From Tetradesmus obliquus (taxonomy: Eukaryota > Chlorophyta > Chlorophyceae > Sphaeropleales > Scenedesmaceae): 64,000 nt of DNA. This document shows, one piece after another, positions 56,428 through 64,000 of this stretch; within the stretch, counting starts at the first letter, position 1, and each line of letters opens with the position of its first letter. The notes beneath the pieces were generated by a model. It worked only from the letters and a program-made list of their open reading frames with translations, had not been told where the DNA came from and ran no database searches. The DNA is taken from positions 558,001 to 622,000 of the forward strand of contig CP126197.1 in NCBI GenBank assembly GCA_030272155.1. Reading direction: 5' to 3'. A program made the translations under genes and the position numbers.

Positions 56428-58437
56428 CTACTGTACAGAGCCGCCGGGCCCGCCACCCGTCACCAGCGACAGCACCCACACACCTCCCCTGCTATTCGCC
56501 GCCAGCAGCACATTACTGTCCCGCCGCCAGCACACAGCACTCACAAACGGACTCTTCCCACTGCCGCTGTTCGTAGCTCCGCCGCCGCCGCTATTCGTCG
56601 CCCCTCCGGGCCTGCTGCCGCTGTTGCTGCCAGACGGCCGTGCCTCATTTGCTGCCAGCAGCATGCATTGCATACGGGGCCGTGGTAGGCCCTGGTGGTA
56701 CACAAAGACCTCGTTACTTTCTGAACCGCAGGCAATGAAGGGGCCCTGAGTGCTCAGTCCCACAAAGTGCTTGCTGTTGCTGTGGCCGCTGAAGACCTGG
56801 CTACAATGCCAACCACGCTCGCCACCTGCTGCTGCTGCTGCTGCTGCAGGCTCGGCACCGGTGCCATTTGCCGCAGGCGGCTGCTGCCCTATCGCTGCTG
56901 CTGCTGCTGGTCCTGCAGGTGCTGCCGCACTGCCCGCCACTGCAGCCCCTCCCGACAGCCCTGACCCAGCAGCTGCAGCTGCACCAGCACCGCCAGAATT
57001 TGAAAACCCTGCTGGCGCTGCACCGCCCATGCCCATGCCGCTACTGCCACATACAGCTGCAGGGTTGCTGCTGCTGCTGCTGCTCCAGAGGCGCAGCGTA
57101 GAATCTGTGGAAGCAGACACGAGTGCTGCTGCACCCGCCCAGCGCACGCAGGAGACTGCCTTGCGGTGGCCCTTTAGCACTGCCAGGGGGCTGCGGGGCG
57201 CGCGCAGGTCAAACAGGTGCACCTGCACAAGGGTGCAAGTAAATGTGAAATGGCAGGAGAGGGAGGGGCAGATACACAGACGCTCAGTGATACTGTGTGC
57301 ATGCAACAAGCGGAACACTGCCAGGGGAATGTGGGGCGCGAGCAGGTCAAACAGGTCTCACACAAGTCAAACATGTGTCACACAAGTCAGACAGGTGTCA
57401 CATAGTCAAACAGGTGTCATACAAGTCAAACACGTGTCACACAAGTCCAACAGGTGTCACACAAGTCAAACAGGAGTCACACTAGTCAGGCGCCGCACCT
57501 GGTGTCCTGCGCTGCCCACCGCCAGCATGTGTGCCGCACTGGGGCAGTACTCCAGGCTACACACCCGCCACCACCTCCAGACACACCAACAAAAAAAGTA
57601 CACCGGCCCAGCTGCAACCCTCAAGCACCATAAACCACACCTGTTGTTTTGCGCTGCCCACTGCCAGCATGTGGTCAGCACTGCCTGCCAAACAGCCACA
57701 CCCTACACCCAAGTCAAATCATGCATAAAACACACGCATAAAACACACACCTGGTGTCCCGCGCTGCCCACTGCCAGCATGTGGCCAGCGCTGGGGCAGT
57801 ACTCTAGGCTGCACACGTTGGCGCGCAGCGGCAGCACCAGCCGAGGCACGGGGGGCTCGCGCAGGCCCCAGATCTGCAGCAGCAGCAGCAGCAGCAGCCG
57901 CAGCAGCACAATATAAGGTCGCCAATTCTCTGCACAAGGTTGCTGCCTAGCACAGCTCATGAGGCTCATGCATGTCACATGCAGCAACGGCATGCAGCAG
58001 CACCTGATGCACCCTCAGCCTTCAACTCCACACTCATATGCGGGTCACAACCAAACAGGTAAAATGGCTCATCTTCACCGCGCCATCGCCGCTGCTAGTG
58101 GCGAAAAGATTCAACGCCAGCCCGCAGCAGCCCACCACCCAACACACACAAACACGCACCACCAGTTGTTGCGAAGTGGTGACTCACCTTCACTGTGCCG
58201 TCGTCGCTGCCAGTCGCAAACTGATCCGGCGCCAGCCCACAGCTGTCCACCACCCATATCCTCCTCTCATGCGCCTCCCACTGCCTCACAATCTTGGCAC
58301 TCTTCAAGTCCCACAGCTGCACCAGGCCCTCATAATCTGAGGACAACAGGTACTGCTGCACAGCTGAGCTAAAGCTGGTGCAGCTGATCTTGTGCTGAGT
58401 AGGCAGATCGAGCAGCGGCTCAAGGGACGGCTGCACC

Positions 58438-58472
<35 letters not shown>

Positions 58473-59033
58473 GGTGTCGCTGCTAGCTGCTGCTGCCAGC
58501 ACAGCTTGGTAATCATACACACAGATGCGCTGCTGCACCCCTGCAGCAGCAAACAGCTGGCCCTTACAGTCAAATTCCAGGCTGGACAAAATGTTGCACG
58601 CGCTGCTGCTGGCGGCGCCGGCAGCACTGCGCGCGGCAGCAGCAGCAGCGCTACCGGTGCTCGGCGGGATGTAAGCAATACTGGACAGGCTGTTGAAGTG
58701 CGTCACTGCTGACAGCACATCTGAAAAGGCGTCCAGGCCTGCTGCTCCCTCATCGGCTGCGCCAACTAACGGACTTGGCGATGCCTCTTTGGCTGCAGCA
58801 GCTGCAGCAGCAGCAGCAGATCCAGCTGCTGATGTGTGTACCAATGTGCCAGCAGCTGCACCTACAGCGGTGTGACCTGCCGAAGGCGCACCATCTAGCA
58901 GCTGCTGCTGCTGCTCCTGCTGCTCAGGGCCGCCTCCGCCAGAGGTGCGGCGCAGCCTGCTGCTGATGTAGGCCTGCTGCAGCTCATCAAACTGCTGCAG
59001 GATCTTGCGCTTCTTCTCAGCATTGAGAGCACC

Positions 59034-59064
<31 letters not shown>

Positions 59065-59779
59065 GGTTGAGGTTGTGCACCCACAGCTGCGGCAGCTGCT
59101 GCAGGTTGGGCAACAGACACAGAGCCTACGGGCTGCTGCTGCTGCTGCGGGGCAGGGGCAACAGGTGTGAATGCACCAGCCCCAGGCGGCCTGAATGCTG
59201 AAGCAAAGGGCTTGAACCCCGGCTGCTGTTGCTGCTGCTGCTGCTGCTGAATGAAAGGTAGGCCTTCGAGCTGCCTGCCACAAGCTGCTGCCACCGCTGC
59301 TGCTGCTGCTGCTGCTGCGGGTGGCGGTGTTGAACCTTTTGGCGTCACTGTGGCAGCAACAGCAGCAGCAGCAGCAGCAGCAACAGCTGCAGCTGGCCCT
59401 GGGCTGGCCCTCAGCCCCTCTGCAGCTGCACCATACGGCCTGAAGCCGCCATGTGCTTGCACATGCTGCTGCTTCGGCTGCTGCTGCTGCTGCTGCTGTA
59501 CCTGCTGCTGATTGAACGGCCTGAAGCCCTGAACAGCAACAGGTTGCTGCTGCTGCGGCTGCTGCTGCGGCTGTTGCTGCGGCTGTTGCTGCTGTTGCTG
59601 CTGCTGCTGTTGCAGCAGCTGCTCTTGCTGCTCTGCTGGAGTCAGGCGGCGAAAAGCAGAGCCAGGACCTCCCAGTCTCGCCTGCTGCTGCAGCAGCAGC
59701 AGTTGTTGCTGCTGTTGCTGCTGCTGTTGTTGCTGCTGTGCCATGCTACTGCTGGTGGCGTGCCCAGGCACGCCTGCAG

Positions 59780-59819
<40 letters not shown>

Positions 59820-59921
59820 AGCAGCCACAGGCTGCGCAACACCTCCCGCACCTTCCACCACCTGCTGCTGCTGCTGCTGATCTTGCTGCTGTGGTGCCAC
59901 ACCACTAGCAGGAGCAGGAAG

Positions 59922-59966
<45 letters not shown>

Positions 59967-61179
59967 ACCACCAGCATGTACGCCATTGGCCAAGGCTGTG
60001 TTTGCCGTCTCCGGCTGCTGCTGCTCCTGTTGCTGCTGCTGCTGGCTTGCTGCTGCTCGCGTGAGGTCCTGCTGCAGGATGTCCAGCTGCTGCTCTAGCT
60101 CTGACAGCTTGCCCTGCTGCCGCGCCCTGCAGGAGAGGGGTAACACACCAATAGGGTGTCAAAACAGACATGCAAGGTGCAGCAGTGTGCAGCAGCTAGT
60201 TGAGCACAGTGATCGCGCAGCCAATGAGGTTGTGCTGTACATATACCACAGCACCATGCAACCAGTGATGCCGCGGTGTGCACTTTGATGTGCCATACAA
60301 GTGGTTGGTCAGTGGCTGCTGCGGCTGGCTGCACAGCGATTGTATCCTCCACATTTTTCACTGCTGTAACAGCGCTGCTCCCTTTGCGCTGCCGTGCAGC
60401 ATGTGCTTCCCCATCCCAGCTGCTACTGCTTGCTGCCGTCGGCTTATATGCCCACATGCCATATGCCACCCCGCTACTCACTTGGCGTGCTGCAGGAACA
60501 GCAGCAGCAGCTGCAGCTTGTTGCTGCTCTCGTGTGTGGCCACGTGCTGCCGCCTGTCCTGCAAGAGGGCTATGGCTGCATCCAGTTCCTGCAAGCCGAG
60601 GCTGCTGGCCCCAACCGCCAGGTCAGCCTCCACATGCTTCAGCAGTGCTGTCTTCATGCTGCCTTGCTGGCTGCTGGCCACATGCTTCAGCAGCTGCAGG
60701 ATATTCGCGGGAAGGGTTTGTGTACGAGTTGTTGGTGGGGTTGCTGCTGCAGATAAGCGCGGCTGTTCAAGTGCACTTGCAGGAGTGCAACAGCATCTGA
60801 CTAGCAGGGTGCACACAGCCCGAGGGCTGATGGGAGGGTAATGCTGCATGCTGCGCAGGCCGAGCCGTCAGAACTAAACAGGCACAGCAATACGTGTGAC
60901 CCGAAAACAGCAGCAACACAAGAGGCAGCAAGCCTACTGTTGTTTGCTGTTGCTGCTGCTGTTGCTGCGCACCTGGCTGAGAAGGAAGTTGGGGTGGATG
61001 TGGTCTTGCACCAGGTGTGCACCGCATGACGGGCAGTTTGACTTGTTCTTCAGGTGCGTGCTGATGCACTTATAGCAGAAGGTGTGGCCACAGGGCGTCA
61101 CGAAGGCGTCCTGTATGGTCTCCACACAGATAGGACAGGAGCATATCGATTCCATATCCTCCGCTACTCCAGCGCTCAT
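56428..61179 (-). CDS. COP1: COP1-type E3 ubiquitin ligase (RING, coiled coil, WD40)
   Basis: Exons 61179-60973, 60693-60482, 60126-58188, 57873-57751 and 57222-56428 join in phase to 1091 residues, against about 675 in Arabidopsis. COP1 ubiquitinates photomorphogenic transcription factors, working with SPA proteins downstream of photoreceptors. The C3HC4 RING is residues 15-52 (C15, C18, C30, H32, C35, C38, C49, C52). It is followed by HPNFLLSQ and a coiled-coil region around LQELDAAIALLQDRRQHVA. A basic KKRKILQQFDELQQAYISSR block matches the COP1 nuclear-localisation region. The WD40 domain has LSSLEFDCKGQLFAAAG, SDYEGLVQLWD, GSDDGTVKIW, VSASTDSTLRLW, FVGLSTQGPFIACGSESNEV and FVSAVCWRRDS. 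Extra length comes from long Gln and Ala runs between coiled coil and WD40, and an Ala/Gly-rich insert inside the propeller. Two propeller exons have decayed copies. Confidence 0.95.
57300..57880 (-). repeat. Copies of COP1 propeller exon ends
   Basis: The minus-strand segment for CSLEYCPSAGHMLAVGSAGHQ in exon 57873-57751 has further copies at about 57680-57640 (short) and 57560-57495, each ending in an H/Q codon plus GTG. A copy of the start of exon 57222 (ARAPHSPGSVP-like) lies near 57345-57310. Confidence 0.85.
57353..57488. repeat. Tandem repeat, unit about 18-20 bases
   Basis: Seven or so copies of CACAAGTCAAACAGGTGT with small changes in a COP1 intron. The unit itself appears to derive from the exon-intron sequence CAGGTCAAACAGGTGCACC at 57205-57223. 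Confidence 0.9.
58050..58250 (-). repeat. Copy of the COP1 exon end GLAPDQFATGSDDGTVK
   Basis: The true exon end (at 58188) encodes GLAPDQFATGSDDGTVK. A diverged copy at about 58124-58065 in the following intron encodes GLALNLFATSSGDGAVKM. Confidence 0.85.
59500..59990. repeat. CAG-rich coding microsatellite cluster in COP1
   Basis: A long impure CTG/CAG region that reads as Gln, Ala and Leu runs in three frames. In the COP1 frame it gives mixed Gln/Ala low complexity, likely flexible and length-variable. Confidence 0.9.
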
Positions 61180-62528
61180 GTCTGCTTAACTATGTCGGAA
61201 GCAATTCCCCAGTTGGCTATGCGTCGGTGACCATGCCTCACAACCACGTCCGAGCTGCTGTGTGGTGCGTGCGAAGCAGGAAGAAGCACTACTACCAGCA
61301 AACACCACCCTGCTGATCACCCCGCAAAGGTATATGATTAATCATTCGTCAACCTCAGACAATCACGAAAGTCCTGCAACAGCAGCTATTACGTGCAGGA
61401 ACTTCGTGCTGCTGAAGCAGGAGGCCTGATGTGAGCTTGAAAGTGCACACAGCTCATGTGATGTATATCTTGAGACAGATGCCAATCCGTTAAACAGATG
61501 CCAATCCGTTAAACAATACAAACTGCCTTTTTTGTCAGCATTGGATCAAGAAAATGACCATCTCCAGTTGTGCAAAACCGCCAGGCCCAGAACCTGTGCA
61601 TGTAACGGTTTGCTGCGGTGTCGAATGCTGACTGGTTGGCGCGGTTCAAAGCACTGACGATCACAGTTACGCACGATGTTCAACACACGGCTTCACAATC
61701 TGAGGCACCATCCACTGCCTGACGTGTGCAGCGGCATCAGCCATGAACAAGCGCCTTGCTCAACAAGTTGGACGGTGATCAGCATGCTCTGTTGAGGCAC
61801 GGCTGTGCTACCAGTTCTTGATTTGCATCTGCTGTGAGCATAGACTCCATAATATTGCTGCAGTGTGGTAGCGACATGCAACACGTATTTAAAGAGCCAT
61901 GCGGACGCAATGCAACGACCAAGGTTTCTTGTGGTCAACACGGCGCTTGCGTCTGCACTTGCCAGGTCAGCGCCACTGCCCCACAGCCCCAGGACTTTGA
62001 CACCATAGAAGACAGTGTGAATGCTGCAAGGTGTTAAGTTTGTCACTCGCATGTTGAAAGCAGTTGGTGAGGTGGCTGCCATCCTGGCTACGGGCCGTAG
62101 CTGCACTCACATGCAGGTTACCACTGGCAACAGCTCTTATCAAGGCACCCTGAGTGAAGGTCCTTGATATGTCTGAGCTTGAAGGTATAAGGTTTTGCAC
62201 GTCACAGCTGTTTGCTTTCACCACAAGGCACTTGACTGTCCAGTGATTTCAAACAGAGCCATGCGGTTTAGCAGGTGCCTGTGACAACACACCAGCCCAA
62301 AATGAAGCTGCGGTGGCAGGTCTGGCACGCCATCGTAGTCTTTGATTCATCTGTTTCATCTTGGCTCCTCAAACGGGCATTCATAGTCTGCTGCTGCCTT
62401 TTTTCTTTTTTTCTTTTTGCGTTACCTGAGCCACTTTCTGTGCATCAAGATGCAGCGCTGATCTAGCGCAACCAAAACGCGTTCATCGTTGGTTTGGGAA
62501 AAAGTTCATATTTAGGATTGGGCTTCAG
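61180..62528. promoter_or_regulatory. Divergent promoter region of COP1 and the alpha/beta hydrolase
   Basis: Outward-facing starts at 61179 (-) and 62529 (+). CAGATGCCAATCCGTTAAA is perfectly duplicated at 61477-61515, which could be a pair of factor sites or a simple duplication. No coding motif is seen. Confidence 0.45.
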
Positions 62529-64000
62529 ATGATCACGTCCAGGGTGCTAACGTACCTGGTGGTTGCCGTAGCGGGTTTGGTTGTGCTGCCATGGTGAGTC
62601 GATGCTGCAGTGAAGGCGCTGTACGTGCGGTCAGCAGCTGAACGTCTCCTAAGCAGGCGATCGGCTGTCTTTGCTGGTCGATACCTGCATTGCAGGGATA
62701 CTGATGTCATCCCAGGGCCTCTGCCAAGGGATACATCTCAGACAGAAGCAGATGCGCCTCAAAACACAGCAACGTATACTCGGGAGGTTATATACTTCCC
62801 TTGCTCCGGAGAGAGGTGCCAGGCATGGCTGTACATGCCCAAGCAGGGCCTGGCGCCAGGCAGGAAGCCACCCATTGTCATTGCTGCTCATGGCCTGGGT
62901 GGGTGCCGATGCCGCAGCAGCTGCAGCAGCACATGCTATGCTTGACCCTTACAAAGTACGGCTCAATGGCTGATGTCTTATACATCCACAACTGCCTTGA
63001 ATGCATGTGAGTTGTGCATACGGAGCAGAGGCAAGGCATCCCATGCCGCAGCCGTGCTGTGCTGCCACACAGCAGTGCAGCTGCCTGATGTACCCGCATC
63101 ATCGTCTGCACAACACCGCGCCAGACCATATGCAGTGATGTGCAGCAATGCCATGTCAATTGTCACACAACGTGCATAGCTCAATGCGAGGCCCCCTATG
63201 CCCTGCCTCTTCAACACTCCCTGCCATTATGACCGCAGGTGCCCAGAAGGACTTTGGCTTGGCAGCATACGGCGAGCGCTTCGCAGCAGGCGGCCTCGCC
63301 TCACTCATCTTTGACTACCGCACTTTCGGCGGCTCAGATGGCGAGCCGAGGCACTGGGTCAGCCCTAAAAGACATTTGCAGGACTGGCAGAGTGCAGTTG
63401 ACTATGCCGTTTCGCAGCTGGGGGAGCAGGTGGACACCAGTAAAGTGCTGCTGTGGGGTACCAGCTTTGGGGGAGGTCACGCGCTGACCACCGCTGCAGC
63501 GTTGAGGGAGAACATCACAGCAGTGGTGGCGCAGGTGAGCAGCAAGTGCGGCAGATGAGTGAGAGAGTGACAGGGTACGGCTCTGAGCAGTAGCGGAAGC
63601 GGTACTGCGAGAGTCTGACTGCAGTTGTGGCAATGTTCTTGGGGGTAGGGAGCGAGTGGAGTGCAGTGATGTGTCTTAACAATTGCCGGGTGCTGCTGTG
63701 GGGCACCAGCTTTGGGGGCGGCCACGCGCTGACGACTGCTGCAAACTTGAGGGACAACATCACAGCAGTGGTGGCACAGGTGGGCAGCAAGTGCGGCAGA
63801 TGAGTGAGAGAGTGACAGGGTACGGCTGGGAGCAGTAGCGGAAGCGGTACTGCGAGAGTCTGACTGCAGTTGTGGCAATGTTCTTGGGGGTAGAGAGCGA
63901 GTGGACTGCAGTGATATGTTTCAACAATTGCCGGGTGCTGCTGGGGGACCAGCTTTGGGGGAGGCCACGCACTGACGACTGCTGCAGCATTGAGGGAGAA
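62529..64000 (+). CDS. Alpha/beta hydrolase with N-terminal signal/anchor (partial at window end)
   Basis: Exons 62529-62593, 62696-62898 and 63239-63534 join in phase to 188 residues and the gene runs off the right edge. The N-terminus MITSRVLTYLVVAVAGLVVL is a signal peptide or membrane anchor. AAHGLGAQKDFGL supplies the oxyanion HG loop, and IFDYRTFGGSDGEPRH is typical of serine hydrolases of the dienelactone hydrolase/acyl-peptidase-like type. LLWGTSFGG gives the nucleophile Ser165. The catalytic Asp and His should lie beyond the window. The substrate is unknown. The exon end bearing the nucleophile is present three times. Confidence 0.75.
63445..64000 (+). repeat. Three copies of the nucleophile-bearing exon end, unit about 245 bases
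   Basis: The sequence for VLLWGTSFGGGHALTTAA and ITAVVAQ plus donor is found at 63448-63534, again at 63690-63779, and at 63934-64000 (cut by the window). Intron parts between copies are also nearly identical (TGCGGCAGATGAGTGAGAGA). Copy 3 has a 2-base loss before the GTSFG codons, which breaks the upstream frame. Confidence 0.95.

Noticed and set aside
59451-60098. 215-codon Leu/Cys-rich plus-strand frame suggestive of a membrane protein
   Set aside because: It is the antisense of the COP1 Gln/Ala-coding CAG tracts.

Overview
The window reads as nuclear DNA of a chlorophyte green alga, probably of the Chlorophyceae (an inference from gene content and style, not from a database match). The genes are split by many introns with GT/AG ends. 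Coding and intronic DNA are full of CAG/CTG microsatellites, which give poly-Gln, poly-Ala and poly-Leu. One gene is a plant-type COP1 and another a WSD1-type acyltransferase. No bacterial operon, CRISPR array, rRNA or convincing tRNA is visible. All gene models were assembled by eye from exon reading frames and splice phases. Where I say the phases close, the lengths of the quoted exons add up to an open frame.

Left third (1-30.3 kb) is dominated by predicted secreted enzymes. In order: the C-terminal end of a subtilisin-like protease (+, 1-962); an N-acylglucosamine 2-epimerase family protein with a signal peptide (+, 2202-4849); a metalloprotease with HEFGHH and ShKT domains (-, 13753-7988), carrying an in-frame TGA in place of a ShKT cysteine; a retroelement-like insert with a gag-like ORF and a nearby 139-bp near-perfect palindrome (14.57-16.5 kb); a complete secreted subtilase with a Ser-Pro hinge (-, 23967-17947); and a secreted class 3 lipase (-, 30310-27444).

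Middle third (30.3-48.4 kb): a large, unrecognised, possibly plastid-targeted helical protein (+, 32058-38162); a secreted wall or extracellular-matrix-like protein with a Pro-rich hinge (+, 40991-45086); and the tRNA 2'-O-methyltransferase TRM7/FTSJ1 (-, 48362-46301). Right third (48.4-64 kb): a WSD1-like wax ester synthase/DGAT (+, 49439-53574); COP1, with RING, coiled coil and WD40 (-, 61179-56428); and a membrane-anchored or secreted alpha/beta hydrolase cut by the window end (+, 62529-64000).

The most striking property crosses gene boundaries. In almost every long gene here, one or more exons have been locally duplicated, usually the 3' part of an exon together with its splice donor, giving two to five diverged copies inside the adjacent intron. 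The copied pieces often carry catalytic residues: HExxH, the subtilase HGT and Ser regions, the hydrolase GxSxG, and a COP1 WD40 blade. In addition, perfect CTG tracts repeatedly sit directly against 3' splice sites, where a polypyrimidine tract is expected. Together these suggest a process of intron growth or alternative-exon creation by tandem duplication across exon-intron junctions.
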